Source of the DNA: Holtermannia corniformis
Lineage: Eukaryota > Basidiomycota > Tremellomycetes > Holtermanniales
Direction of reading: 5' to 3'
DNA: 64,000 nt
Assembly (NCBI GenBank): GCA_001599935.1
Contig: BCIJ01000010.1
Span: 246,444-310,443 of the forward strand
Below are positions 1-12,338 of this stretch, piece by piece (position 1 is the stretch's first letter; each line of letters opens with the position of its first letter). The notes beneath the pieces are model-generated. The model did not search any database and had not been told where the DNA came from. It saw only the letters and a program-made list of their open reading frames with translations. The position numbers and the translations under genes were made by a program.

Positions 1-64
1 CAGGCGCCGACGGCTGCGACGGGGCGGGTTCGATGGTGGCGGGTTCGACAGACGTGTTGGCCAT
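1..64 (-). CDS. N-terminal fragment of an unidentified protein, cut by the window edge
   Basis: On the minus strand an ATG at 64 opens a frame that stays open to the window edge for 21 codons. It reads MANTSVEPATIEPAPSQPS and onward, a Pro/Ala/Ser-rich stretch typical of a disordered N-terminus. No domain is visible in so short a piece, so no function is assigned. It would be divergent from the gene starting at 782. The call rests only on the open frame and its composition, and it could be chance. Confidence 0.35.
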   Translation of the reverse strand, partial: MANTSVEPATIEPAPSQPSAP

Positions 65-781
65 CTGATAGATATCAGTGTCACGACTCGATCTGCGCCC
101 TTTTCAGGCGAGTAGTGCTCACTTTGCACCAATTGCTTTGCACGACGAGTGGTCGTAGTTGCTGGTCCAAGTTGCTGGTGGGGCTGGTCACTTTGCCGGG
201 CGCTCAAGTGACCGGATGCTCCCGCAGTGACCCTGTTTCTCCCTTCTGTGCTCCGTGCGAGAGACCACGGCCAGCATCACGCCCGGATCGTAATCAGGGG
301 TGCGCGGCGGCGACGCTCGGGCGAGGATAGAGGCTGCGCAGGGTAACCGAGTGATCAAGGCCAAACAGTCTCTCGCACCGAACACTGCAGATGGAATACA
401 GACGAGATGCATCGTCCTTCACGCTCGGGCGCTCAAAGACGCAGTGCACCGCCCTCTGCGGTGCGCACGGTCGCGGCGGGTCGCTGTCGACACGAGTCAA
501 TCGGCCGCAGGGATCGAGGGCCTGCAGCCGTCGACCGTGTGTGCACTGTGAGATGGAGCCTGCGAGGCTTGGCATCTGCGGCCGCGCCCCCGCTGCCCGC
601 GCTCGAGCGCGCACTCCGAGGCTTCTGATCGGCTCGCGCAACTGTCCGAGCCGAATGATCCGAGGCCGCCGCCTCGTTGAGCGTGCACGGTGCCACGGCT
701 CGATCGGGTCCGTGTTATCGGCCCCCCCTTTTTGGGTTGCGGGTTCAAAGCACCGTTCTCGCGCATCCAACAAGCACCGTC
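65..781. other. Intergenic stretch, no supported gene
   Basis: About 700 bp between the edge fragment and the first plus-strand gene. Several overlapping ORFs run across it on both strands, but they are Arg/Ala-rich and repeat-free, as expected for random GC-rich DNA. It presumably holds two divergent promoters. I see no tRNA, repeat or recognisable regulatory motif. Confidence 0.4.
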
Positions 782-1787
782 ATGTCGAGCAAGCCATATC
801 TCGCTCTTCACCCATCGCCTAGCCGGCTGCAGCCTCATCAAGAGTACCCCGCGCTCGCTGCGCTCGCCTCCTTCCTTGGACTCTCGTCCGAGCACCCCGA
901 ACTCGACCATTGCAAGGACTTTGTGGTCGTCCGCCCCGACGGCTCTGTAGACGTCTACCACCGTCGCTTTCTCCACGCCAAGCACAAGCTACTCCTCGAC
1001 GAGTGGATTCGGCGTCACAAGTTCTCTTCGTACATTTTCGACAATCAGAAAGCCAACTTGCACCTGTGGCAAGTGAGTCGATTGCACTCACTCACCCTTG
1101 CCTGCGCCAGTACTGACTCGGGATCGCAGCGTGGCTGTGCTTCCTCGTGCACACTGACCAGATGCGTGGGCATGCATGTTGTCTCTGCAGCTCAAATAGC
1201 TTGGGAACAGCAGGTATGCCGAGCTCGGATCTTGCCACCCCGTTTTGCTGACTCACTAGGCGCGCGAAGCGTATGGTCCGTCTCTGCGAGCTCCACTGCG
1301 CGCACTCATAAGCTGACCGCTTGCAGAGTCGTATACTGCTCTGCTCAACCGTCTTGCCGACCTCGAAAGCAGCCACACGCCGTACGTCATTGTCGCCGAC
1401 ACTGAGAGTCAAGAACCTGTTCCGCCATCAACCGCCAAGATACCAGCATCAGTCTTCGATTTGCCATCGGTGCCAGGGCCGGACCTGTTGCCCGAGCTTG
1501 ATCGCATGCGGCCGAATTACTCGCGAAAATTCTTCATCAACGTTTGCTGCCCCTCTAGCTCACGCATCGCTCAACTCAAGGCACTATGTCAGACCTATCC
1601 TGCGCGCCGCGACTGGCACCACGATGACAGCGACCGCCAATCGACCTACTCGGAACACCAGCCGCTTCTCAGCTCAGTCGCTGACCTCTGCGACCAATCC
1701 CAGCGCGGCCAGCCCTCGGGGCTTGAACTCGCCGAGCACAGCGGCCTGCGCTTGCGTGTGCCTCGCGGTGCGATCCAGAGCCAGTGA
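782..1787 (+). CDS. Unrecognised protein with apparent micro-exons
   Basis: The first exon starts at ATG 782 and reads MSSKPYLALHPSPSRLQP, followed by a convincing globular stretch (FVVVRPDGSVDVYHRRF, then KLLLDEWIRRHKFSSYIF). It ends at a GTGAGT donor at 1072. The last exon starts at 1327 and reads SYTALLNRLADLESSH through to a stop at 1785-1787. Between them, exons 1200-1213 (14 nt) and 1260-1270 (11 nt) restore the frame exactly and give LGNSRRAKQSYT. The first intron would then be about 128 nt, longer than its neighbours, so a further small exon is possible. I do not recognise the family. The C-terminal 60 residues are polar and less certain than the rest. Confidence 0.5.
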
Positions 1788-2127
1788 GCTAGCTGGTGCC
1801 GGTCAGTCATCCGCTTTGATCAAGCTGTCGATCTCAGATTTGACTCGGCTCAGAACCGACTGCGACCGACTGTGTACAAAGAGCTATGACTGTGATCTAT
1901 TTGTATGATCTATCTGCGATGAATTGACGACCTTGTCCATTGACCACACTGGCAATCTGGCACTGGCACCACCGGCTGTTCCTATGGTGTCTTGCCTCGC
2001 GCTAGCTACAATGACGTGCAACACGGCTCGACCGCCGCATCTGCCATTTGAACAGGGCGATCCGACTCGCTAGACGGACCCTCATCACAACTGAGGCATT
2101 GACGAGCACTCGTTTGGCTCGTGCACC
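1788..2127. other. Intergenic stretch, nothing recognised
   Basis: 340 bp between two plus-strand genes. It presumably holds the 3' end of the upstream gene and the promoter of the TMEM70-like gene. No coding potential, repeat or motif stands out. Confidence 0.4.
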
Positions 2128-2930
2128 ATGTCTCTCTCTCTCGGCCTCGGTCTTGGCTGCACGCGGCGGTCCATCGTTCGGCGTCTACCTCTACTTGCTG
2201 GGGTGCGATGCGGCGCCATCCGGCTAGCGTCGACTTCAACGTTGACGAGGACAATCTACCGTGGCCCGCTCACCAACACTTTCAAGTACTTGAAGTGAGC
2301 TGGGCAGCTCCATTAGCATCGTGCTGATCCCAACTCTACCTCTTAGGATGTTTTCACTCTCGTCCCTCGTCCTCTCGTCTGCTCTCTCACCCTTCATCTT
2401 CATCCTCGAGAGCAGTTTGCCGCTGTCGGGTCGGATCGTCTTGGCGTTCACGGCCATCTCGGTTCGTCTAGCTAGCTGGTACGGCTCTGACGAGCGATCG
2501 CGCAGACTACAACCATCTCCACCGCCTTGATCTCGACGTTTACAGCTCCCTACGTGACCTCGATCCAGGCGCACCCAACGGGCGCAACACCCTCGCATAC
2601 CCTGCACACGACAGACATCTTCCTGCGTCCGCTCAAGACTAGCATCGTATCGCCCGAGGCTCTGGTATCGTCAGACAGGCCGTTGACGACGTGGAAACTG
2701 GTCGAAGACGTCGACGAGTCTGAAGCTGGCCACCGCCGAATCGCGGCGTGGACTGAAGGGCGAGGGCGCTGGGTGATTGATGAGAACGGGGTCGGAAAGC
2801 CCGAGGGCGAAGTCGTTCGGTCAGTGTGTGCTCTGGCTCAAACAAACGTTGCTGACCGGCTAGGTACTTTAATGTCCATCCCGAGCTGCTCGGCGAGCCA
2901 ATGGTCATTGGATCCAGTACCTCGACGTAA
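2128..2930 (+). CDS. TMEM70/TMEM186-like mitochondrial inner-membrane protein
   Basis: Four exons (2128-2294, 2347-2461, 2506-2819, 2864-2930) join in frame to give 220 residues. The N-terminus MSLSLGLGLGCTRRSIVRR is Arg-rich and lacks acidic residues, as in a mitochondrial presequence. The motif YRGPLTNTFKYLKMFSLSS, followed by two hydrophobic segments (about residues 75-95 and 100-120), matches the TMEM70/TMEM186/TMEM223 group, whose members help assemble respiratory complexes. The C-terminal part is soluble and ends PMVIGSSTST. Introns are 52, 44 and 44 nt with GT-AG ends. Which member of the group this is cannot be told by eye. It is convergent with the THOC1 gene, with 54 bp between stop codons. 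Confidence 0.75.
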
Positions 2931-2984
2931 AACAATGCATGCACTGGGTACAACAGTTCAAGAAAGCATGTCATGGTCGTCGGC

Positions 2985-5512
2985 TCAAGCCGTTGCGACC
3001 TCGGTCTTGCCATTGACCGCCTCAGCCTTGGGCTCGATCTCTTCAATCCCCTCCATGGCCGCAGCCGCCGGCTGCGAGCCGCCCTCGGTCTCGACCGCTT
3101 CATCCTTGGCCGCCTTGGGGTCCTTGTCCGTCTCGTCGATCAATCGGACGAGATCATGCAAGTTGCGCGACTCTTTGAGAGATTTAAAGTGACTCATGTT
3201 CGAGTGCGCGGCGAGACGAACACCTCGCCAATTGAGCGTGTTCTGCAGCTAGCGGCACGTCAGCACGGTCAATAACCGGAGTCATACACATACCTCCTCC
3301 AACCGAGCAGTCTTGTCGGCTTTCAACGGGTCATCGTCGCCAATGGCCGCCAGATCCTCTTGCGCCTTTTTCAGATCCTGGTCGAGGCTATGCACGGTCG
3401 GTTGCCTGGATCCCGTCAGCTCACTGTATACAGCACCGCACCCTCACGGACCTATCCCACTGCTTGAGCTGCTCGGCGTTCTCGACCGAATTGCGCCAGA
3501 CGGCCGTCAACGACTCGGTCCCAAGTTTGTGCCACCACGGCTGCGTCGGTTGCACTTTACGCCGCCAGAGTCGGCCGACTTCACCCACGCGCTGCTCGCT
3601 CATCGGAGGTTTCGTGAATGGCTCGCTTGGACATCCCGCGCTCTTCCATTTCGCCTGCGCCGGTCAGCGTCATCCGCGCAGGATGTCTTGAAGCGACGCA
3701 CATAGTGCCCCTCGCTCCGCAGAACAGCAGCCATCGTAGCTCGCAACTTCGGACCGCCCGGTCCAGAGTTTTGCACAGCGAGCCGGATTTTGGTCAACGT
3801 ATCTCTCAGCCAGCTCTCCTAAGCGGTTCATCAGCCGAGCCTCGCGCAATCCTACACGAAGCACGACTCACATCATCCTTGCCGAGCACAAAGTGCGACT
3901 TTGGCCCGTCGCCACCGACACCGCCCGTATTCTTGTGGACCTTGTACATTGCTTGTGCCTTTTCTGCCGATGGGACAAAGTTGAGCAGGAAGCGGATGAT
4001 GATGAGGTACTGGATGAAGATTTGGCGACGGAACGTTGGATCGGCGAGCTGCGTGCTGTCAGCTCTGCAGCGTGGCACCGGTGGCTGGTGACGGACCTGA
4101 TGCTCGAACAAGCGCTTTTCAGGCAAGAACCGGGGGAAGAACCATTCGCTGAGAGACGCAACGCCTTTTTTCGCCGCGGGCTCGTCACCCGTCACATCAC
4201 TCTCGCGAGTCCGCTTGCCCAAGATAATCTGCTCGTCCTCGGGTCGTGGCGGGTTGTACAAGTGTGCCAGCACAAAGTCGGTCTTGGCTCTAAACGTCTC
4301 GAACGCCGTCCGCTCGGGACTGTTGAGTGTAGCTTTGGTTTTGATAGTGGAGGTTAGAGTGGGTGGTTGAGTGAGGTATGTTTGAAGAGACCAGAGGGTT
4401 TGGTACAAATCGAAGACTTCTGCGCCGGGTGCTGGTGCTGGTGCCGAGGTTGAGTCTGCCGATGTATCGGCTTTGGCTGCCTCCGCCGTCTTTTGAGACT
4501 CTGCCTCGCCATCCACGGCCATTGTGTCGGCCTCGACCGCTGTATTCTCTTGTAGATTCTCGTTCGCCTCGACCGCCGCATTCGCATCCTCAGCCTCGAC
4601 CTCTTGACCACCCGCGTCACCCATCTCCACATCAACAACCTCTTCGTGCTCCCACACAAGCCGCGTCAACGGAAAGTCGCCTCTAAAGTTGACCGAGCTC
4701 TTGTCCGAGATTTCGAACGCTCGTGTCGCCCACTCGTGCACTCTTGCGCGAAAGGGGAGGTATGCCGGTGTGCGCGGTAGGTAGCGGTAAAAGTTGTTAA
4801 GAAACTTCAAGAGCGGCAGAGCTTTGCCTCGTGATGCTGGCATGTCCTGCACGGGTGAGTAATGGAGAGAAGGGTGCAAAGTGGACTTGCGTTTGTGAAT
4901 CTTGGCCCTCTGGTTTCAAAGTAGGTCCACAGTGTCTGCCAGGCGTCGACGGAGAGCAAGTCGGCGAGGTCATCGAAGATGGGGATGAGCAGAGCTCCGG
5001 GCTCGAGGGCAGGTATTTCTACATGGCAGCGCCATCAGCCGTAGGTCTTCAACTGTGCAAAGAGACATACCGGGTATCGAGCCGTGGACGACCTCATACA
5101 GTGTCAGAACGATATCAAGTCGGTCTTGCAAATTCGTCTGGAAGATACACCGAGCTGCATCAGGAGCATCAGGTTCTGGCTCGTTGACCTGATCGTATGC
5201 CAAGTCAGTGAATGTGCGTACCAAATCGTCTCAACATACCGGTACAGCCATGATCAGTTCGCGACCCACGAGCTCTAGCACGCTCTTGACCACCTCGGCA
5301 CTCTTCGAGCCTGACGAGGTCTCGCCGACCTGTTCATGGTCTTTGCAGCCGGTCCACACGCCCTTGACCTGCGACTCGAGCTCTGCAGCCGGTAAAGGTT
5401 CACGGACGGCGGGTACAGGATCAAGAAGCGGCTGCTGGGCTCGTTCCGACTCGACGGCTTGGCCGAGCTGTGCAAGAGACGACCGCAGGGCCGTGTAGAG
5501 AGCGGGAGGCAT
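2985..5512 (-). CDS. HPR1: THO complex subunit 1 (HPR1/THOC1)
   Basis: THOC1/Hpr1 is part of the nuclear THO/TREX complex that couples transcription to mRNA packaging and export. Recognisable blocks are ALPLLKFLNNFYRYLPRTP with ARVHEWATRAFEISDKSSVN, the segment RRQIFIQYLIIIRFLLNFVP, and near the C-terminus LGTESLTAVWRNSVENAEQL and HFKSLKESRNLHDLVRLID. An acidic Ala/Glu-rich insert lies between the first two blocks. I start at ATG 5512 (MPPALYTALRSSLAQLGQA); an in-frame ATG at 5599 is possible but its extra residues are less convincing. The first exon is 5240-5512 and the second begins at 5188, with further short introns towards the 3' end. It is divergent from GUF1 with 162 bp between start codons. 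Confidence 0.88.
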
Positions 5513-5674
5513 GACAAGAAGGCTCTGGGGATGGTATAGACACTCGCAAGCGAGAGCCGCAGCAAGAGTGCATTCGCGAGGTCGCTTACGTAACGCCATC
5601 TTTCCGATCGACCATGTTCTGGTGCTGCCTTGTCGTGTAGAACGGAGGACCAGAGGGGATATCGAGCACTAGAC

Positions 5675-8613
5675 ATGCTCAGGATAGTCTGTAGTGCATG
5701 CACGAGCCGGCAGCTGGGGCGCAGTGACGTTGGCCGGTCGGTCCATCGCGCATCGTTGGGCCAAGCTCGAGCGCTGTGGACGGCGCCCGTGCTTCATGCA
5801 GCCGCCAAGGGGACAATGACAGCTAGCAGTAATGCAACAGTGGACATGGAGCAGTTCCCACCAGAGCGGATACGGTGTGTCAGGCGTTTCGGTAGCTGAT
5901 CTGAAGTCTGGGGTGCTGACAACCTTAGTAACCTGTCCATCATTGCGCACATTGATCACGGGAAGAGCACGCTGGCCGACAGGCTACTCGAGGTGAGAAC
6001 ATGACTGCTTTGCGGAAAACGTCACTGACTCGTGCAGATGACCGGTACTATCACCGCAAGCGCTGGTGGGAATCAGCAAGTGCTGGACAAAGTCAGTGGC
6101 ACGCCGCACGAGTAGCCCTACCTATGCTGAACCGAGCTATAGCTCAAGGTCGAGAGAGAACGCGGGATCACTGTCAAAGCGCAAACGGTCTCGCTCCTGC
6201 ACAAGCACAAAGACGGTCATACGTACCTGCTCAACCTGATCGATACCCCGGGCCATGTCGACTTTTCATACGAAGTGTCGCGTTCGCTCGGGGCGTGCGA
6301 GGGTGCGCTGCTGTTGGTAGACTGTACCCGTATGTGCAAACCGAGCGCAGTGTGCGGTAATGCTCACTCGAACCAGAGGGCATCCAAGCGCAGACCCTGT
6401 CAGTCTTTCACGTCGCACAAGAGTCCAAGCTCGTCATCATCCCTGTCATCAACAAGGTTGATCTGCCACACGCCTCGCCAGAAGCTACCTCGACGCAGAT
6501 TGCCCAGTCTCTCTTCCTGCCCGAGACAGGCCATCTCAAGATCTCGGCAAAGTCGGGGTTGGGGGTCCAGCAGGTTTTGGACGCGATTGTGGATGCGCTG
6601 CCTGCGCCGCCAAAATGGCAGCCAAGAGAGAGGGAGGAAGCGACGGTAGTGGAGATTGGGAGGGGTAAGAGCAAGCTCGTGGTCGAGAGCGCAGACGATG
6701 GCAAGCTGCGTGCTCTCGTCTTTGACACTTAGTGAGTGCCCGTAGTCGGCGCCATCTCGGTACTGAGCAGAGAGAAGCTATGACCGCTTTCGAGGTGTCA
6801 TTTCGCTTGTGCGGCTTTTCACTGGTAGTATAAAGAAGGGTCAGTGTATGGATTGCACTGTTCGGCAAACGGGCTGACGGGATCCTAGGCGATAGGATCC
6901 ACTTTCTACAGTCGGACAAGAAATACGACGTGCTCGACGTCGGGATCCTGCACCCTGAAGAAGTCTCGGTCGACGTGCTCAAAGAAGGTCAAGTCGGGTC
7001 CGTCTCTCACTTACCCCGGCCAACATACGCTGACCGTTGCCCAGCTATGTTGTGTGCAACATGAAAAACTCGGATGAAGCGTTCATCGGCGATACCATTG
7101 CGCACAATGGCAAGGCTGTCAATCCATTGCCTGGGTTCAAACCTATGAAGGCCATGGTCTACGCTGGCGTCTTTCCGATTGAGACGTCGGATTTCCCAAA
7201 GCTCGAGGAATCGATCGGCAGGGTATGTGACTGGGCTGGTACGCGGACAAGACTGACGCTAAACGTAGCTGACGTTGAACGATCGAAGTGGTCAGTCCTC
7301 CGATGTCAACGTGTTCAGGCATACTGATGGTCTCTATCAGTTTCCGTACAACGCGAATCCTCCGCGGCGCTGGGACAAGGCTGCCGTCTTGGCTTTCTCG
7401 GCACCCTGCACATGGATGTATTGTGCGTGTCGATTTTCATCCATGGTCTGGCATCTGACATCCGCTTAGCCGCCAACGCCTTGAAGATGAGTACGCTTCC
7501 AGCGTCATCGTCACGGCCCCAACTGTCCCGTACAAGGGTGAGTCTTGACATAGTCAATAACACTCGGCTCACGGCAATCAGTCACGTACAAAAAGGGGCA
7601 TGAGGAGTTTGTCTCGAACCCAGCAGAGTTCCCCGATGTCAATGATCCTCGCGCTCGCGTGTTGAAAGTCGAGGAGCCGACAGGTGAGCGTCGAGTCTGA
7701 CTTGCTCAGTACCGCGCTGACACCGTCAGTGCACGCCACTATCATTGTACCGTCTGGTAGGTAACCTGTAGCTGATTGTGCAAGCTGAACAAGGATAGAG
7801 TACATTGGTGCGATGATGGACCTCTGCGCTTCGTATCGCGGCACGCAGCTCGAATACCGCTTCCTTGATGCGACGGATCGAGCTATTCTCAGATACTCTC
7901 TGCCGCTATCAGGTCAGTCATGCTGTCTGGCAGATTGTATGTGGTAGCTGATCTCGTCGTAGAAATCGTCACAGACTTCTTCTCAGAGCTCAAGAGCGCG
8001 AGCTCGGGCTTTGCGAGCTTTGACTACGAAGAGGCCGAATATGTCCAATCTGACCTCGTAAAGGTGCGTCACTCTACGTGAATATGTGGTCTAGGCTGAC
8101 GATGACAGCTCAATCTACTGCTCAACTCGAAACCAATCGACGCGCTCGCCATGATCGTACATCGATCGGCTGCACAGTCTGTCGGCCGCGTGTGGACCAA
8201 GAAGCTCAGTGCGTCATACGGGGCGGGCGGAAGCGCTTTGCTGACTGTGAGCAGAGGAGGTGCTGCCTAAACAGCTGTTCGAGCTGTCGATCCAGGCAGC
8301 GATCGGCGGTAAAGTCATTGCTCGTGAGAGGTGAGTTGACTTGGACTTTGACCGTGCAGCCCTTGCACTCCACTGACATGACCTTAGCTTGTCTGCGATG
8401 CGCAAGGATGTCACGGCTGGACTGTACGGAGGTAAGTCTGATGTCGGTCGTGTGCGGAGCACCAGTCGCTGACACGTTCAAGGCCACTACGAGCGCAAGC
8501 TTAAACATCTCAACAAGCAAAAAGAGGGCAAGAAGCGACTCAAGAACCTGGCGGGCAACATCTCGATCCCTACAGAAGCGTTCTACAGTGTCCTCTCGAC
8601 CCGCTCGAAATGA
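5675..8613 (+). CDS. GUF1: GUF1, mitochondrial LepA/EF4-type translation GTPase
   Basis: GUF1 is the mitochondrial homologue of bacterial LepA/EF4, a ribosome-dependent GTPase. The P-loop region [20 protein letters not shown], the switch II motif [16 protein letters not shown] and the G4 motif NKVDLPHA are all present. They are followed by [14 protein letters not shown] (domain 2) and the C-terminal domain with [14 protein letters not shown] start at ATG 5675, which gives [18 protein letters not shown], an Arg-rich presequence without acidic residues nearby; the downstream ATG at 5816 would lose it. The gene is split by about a dozen short introns; one donor directly follows FDT at about 6732 and its acceptor restores YDRFRGV. 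It ends VLSTRSK at 8613. It is convergent with TLG2, 121 bp between stops. Confidence 0.93.
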
Positions 8614-8734
8614 TCCCGGGCATCCGCATCATTGTATACCACCACGTTGTAGCCATAGCCCCCATGCATACAAACATCTAGATCTACCCGCTGCGTCTCG
8701 TCATATGATACAATTATACCCAGCTTGCGCTATC

Positions 8735-10216
8735 TCAATCAAGTTCTTTGAGTGTCCGCTCGTCGATTTCTGGCAGTGGTATGACGGATGGGCGGGGTCT
8801 TTGTCGGCTGCGTGTGTGGGACGGGAGGACGCCGGCGTTGGGAACACTCGGAGGCCTGATGATGTGGTGTTTTGGCCGACCGGACGTTGTCGCTAAAGCT
8901 GATGATTGGCCGTGATCGGAAGCTACTGCAGAGGGCGATGCAGCGTCCAATACTGGTTTTGGCTCCTTGCCGTGACCTCTAGGCTTGTAGATCAAGATGA
9001 TGATCAGAGCCAAGATCATGAGCAGCAGCAGCAAGATGCACTTGCGCCGCCCAGTATTGCGTTGATATCTATCGCGCATCAGCCCGATCACAGTGATAGC
9101 CAGAGAGCGCACCTCGTCGCGACTTTGAGCTCTTCCACCGCCCCTCTCGCATGTTCCGCTGTCTGCTGCACGTTGTACTCGACCGAGTCGAGCACGGTGC
9201 CCTGTTCAACCACCATGTTACCCAGATCTCGAAACAGCTCTGCCAGCTCGGAGATGGACGATGCGATCTGGGTCAGCTCGTGTGTCCGCTGATCAATGTC
9301 GACATCTGCCGTGCGCGACGTTTGGGCTTGAGACTGTGATTGGAGCTGGCTTTGCGACTTGAGGATTGTCAGCCCTGATGGGAACAAGATAGATGATCTA
9401 CGCACGGCCGCCTCGTCTGCGGCGAGGTCGTCGAATCGCTCGGCGCCTTTGAGCGTGACCGCTCCGCTTGCAGCCAGTAGGTCGGCGTTTTTGATAGCGT
9501 GCCCTTGTAGCTCTGTCGCACGCCTGGTCAGCTTCTTTCGCCGGGCCTGAAGAACGCAACCCACTTTGCATGTAGACCCTCTGCTTCTTCCTGAAAAGCG
9601 CCGACACCTCCTGCACTTTACTCGCCAAACCCCTCTGTGCATTCTTCGTCGTCATCACCTCTACCCGCAGAGCGCCTGGAGAAGGTCTGATAGCAGCGAT
9701 AAGGTTGGCGGCTTTGCGCAAGTCCTGTCAACCGCCATGTCAGCTTTGGGGTGCGGGGACGATCTGATGCAACTAACGCGAGTGATATCGGAAGTTTGCC
9801 GCTCGATCTCTCGTTCTTCTGCAGTACGATCTACAAAGCCTGGCAGGACATGTTTTGCGTGTAGCTTGTCGAGTTTGGCAACTGCAGCTGCGTTAGTACC
9901 TCGACGTTGCCATCGGCCATGGGTCGTACTCTTCAGCTTGACGCCAGATAGCAGTCGCTCGACTTCGTCTGTCGTGTCCACCCTACAGTTTTCAGCGATG
10001 ATTGACGTTGCAGCTACCCAAGTGAGCTCACCATCTCGGCGGTAAACCCTGCACATCAACCCGCGTGCCATGGATCAAGCCCTCGCTCTCCGAGTCCCCG
10101 TAGCTCGGATGTGGACCTCGCGAGACACTCGAGTCACGGATAGAGAGGTAGAAGAGTGTTCGACTGCGTGTGATCGGCTGGCTTGATGATGCTGTTGGCT
10201 GAGGCGAGTAGGACAT
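8735..10216 (-). CDS. TLG2: Qa-SNARE TLG2 (syntaxin-16 family)
   Basis: TLG2/syntaxin-16 is the t-SNARE for fusion at the trans-Golgi network and endosomes. The N-terminus contains ITRSRTLFYLSIRDSS, like the short N-peptide of Tlg2 that binds the SM protein Vps45. The Habc region carries LHAKHVLPGFVDRTAEE, characteristic of this family. The SNARE motif runs through HELTQIASSISELAELFRDL and VVEQGTVLDSVEYN, with the zero-layer Gln in VEQG. The tail anchor is CILLLLLMILALIIILIY, followed unusually by about 60 polar residues after the membrane segment. The first exon (from 10216) joins WVDTTDEVERLL through a 46-50 nt intron. The start ATG gives MSYSPQPTASSSQ. Confidence 0.9.
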
Positions 10217-10501
10217 TGTGAAGGGCCTGTAGCTCGTCTCGCGCGGAGACGGTTCACTAAATTTCGTAGCACGCCACTACCGCCCAGATGCTACAAACTC
10301 TAGCAGTGAGCTAGCAAGGATGTACTAGGAGTGTTGCCACCCACCTTTGTCGCTCAGGGATGCTGCTGTTTGAGATGGCGATGCAGAACATGCACACGGA
10401 CCTCGTGTGGACTCAATACACCTCATCTCAATCGCTCAGAAAACGCCAATTCGGTACCCCAAACTGCCTGTGGTCTGTGCCGAGTCACGCACGGACTTGA
10501 C
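10217..10501. promoter_or_regulatory. Divergent intergenic region between TLG2 and the F-box-like gene
   Basis: 285 bp separating two divergent start codons, so it must contain both promoters. I see no clear TATA box or repeat. Confidence 0.35.
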
Positions 10502-12338
10502 ATGTCGTCTTCCCGTCGAGGCGTAAAGCGTTCAGTTGCGGACGCCAGTCTGGAAGAAGGACCGTCTCGAAGTCGGCCTTTGAATACTGAACGTAGCTCT
10601 GCGGGTCTTAGGTGAGTCTGCTAGGACTGCAGCAAGTACGATGGCTAACCGGACTTCAGTGAGAATGCTAGCAACCCCGAACCAAGTGGCGCGAATGCAG
10701 CGGCTCATCAGCAGAAACGGCGACGGCGGATTTGCATCGTGGAGATACCAGTCCGTGGTCCATGTCGCGACTTGCTAGACATGACCACTTGCAACCGACT
10801 TGACAGGTCAGTGCGCAGGCCTAAACCTCAGAAACCCTGCTGATGATGAGTGAAGCGTCCCGGTCGCTAGTGTATCGGAGCCTCAGTCGGTGCCATCGCA
10901 AGTGCATGACGCGGACGTCCTGGGCAGAGCTACGCATTCGGCGCCAGAAGCGCCGACCTCCTCCGAGGCTGATGCGAGAGCGTTAAGTTCTTCGCCAGCT
11001 CTGGCCGATCATGCTCCCAGCATCGCAGAGGCTGCCTTGCTCACACTTCCGCAACCGTCGCAGGCTTGTTCACTGGAGGTTCAGGTCACAACCTGTACGG
11101 AGGCGGTAGCACTGCCAGCACCTTCACCTACGGGGTCAATAATAGCAGATATCCGTGCACCAAGTGTAGCACTTGCGCTTGCACCTGCTCCAGTGCCTCC
11201 GGTCGTCGAGCCGATTCTCAATGTCCCAGAGGTCGACGCGAATCCACCTCTGCCGCCCTCACTGCTGATGGGTCCTCAAGAGCTGCACGCGCTAGAAGCC
11301 GGACCGGCAGAGTCTGAACCACCGTTGCGGCCGGCCCCACCATCCCCCGCTCGACCCACTCGACTCAATCGTGAGATCCTCGACATCATCATCCGGAGAT
11401 CTCCTGATCAACGCATGCTACACGTCTGGCAGCAAGTCGACTATGCTTGCTACGCCTCTGCGACGCCGCTGTTATACGCCCGCGGTGTTACATTATCCAC
11501 GGCGCGAGGCTACGTTAGCTTTCTCGCTGGTCTGGGGCGGGATCCCAGACCCTGTGCCAACCTATTGGACAAGGCGGACCTGATTCGCAGAGTGCGCACT
11601 CTCCGGCTCACAAGTGACATCCATCTGTCATCCGAGATCGCTTTTCGGGTCATGAACATCTCCCCGCATTTGCTGGAGAACCTGCGCACGCTTCACCTAG
11701 CCTCGCCGTGCGTCTCGCGAACCGAGGAAGAGTGGCGATCGCTCAATGGCGAGTTTGTGCGGGGCAAAGACCTCATGCGAATGGCCGGTCAGTGGCTGCG
11801 CGGTCTGCACATCAATCGACTTTACTTCGGTGGTAACGAGACGATACCACCTCATGCCGAGACTCCGGGCAATGCAATGCGACTGCCTGCTCGCATATCG
11901 CTGCTACACAGGTTCAGGTGGCTTTACCGAGAATTGGCCGTCTGCGTTCACGAACGCCAGCTGTTGCAGTCGGCGTACGCCTTCCACGAAAGCGCGATGG
12001 AGTGGCATATGGGGCCGACGGCAACCCAGGAAACGTTGACAAGGCGCTTCATCGGCATCCTCGGCGTCATACTGCGATCTACACCCCTGCCAAAACGCTC
12101 GTTGATGGTATATGGAATCGGTACTCCGGCACCAGGCAAGGCACTTCATCGCGCGTTGGAACGCGCGCCGGCGGGGACAGCCGTCATGGCTCTGCCAGAG
12201 TACATTCAGGACATCCAGGGCGATGAGCAACACTGTCAGGACGTCGTGCGTGCTATGATCGATCTGTTTATTCGCGAGTATGGCCAAAAAACATACTGTT
12301 CGGTAGCTTTCAAGTTAAGGGCTCAGGCGGTCACGTAG
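10502..12338 (+). CDS. F-box-like protein with a long disordered N-terminus
   Basis: Exon 1 (10502-10611) reads MSSSRRGVKRSVADASLEEG and joins ENASNPEPSGAN after a GTGAGT intron; a second intron ends just before 10860 and the last exon runs to the stop at 12338. Total length is roughly 560 residues. After about 210 low-complexity Pro/Ala/Ser-rich residues comes LNREILDIIIRRSPDQRML, then WQQVDYACYASATPLLYARG. This has the spacing of an F-box-like helix bundle (LPxEILxxI, then LLYxxVxL) as found in many basidiomycete proteins. The rest has leucine-rich character (RRVRTLRLTSDIHLSSE) but no countable repeats. The likely role is substrate recognition for an SCF-type ubiquitin ligase, inferred from the fold only. 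The specific target is unknown. Confidence 0.65.
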
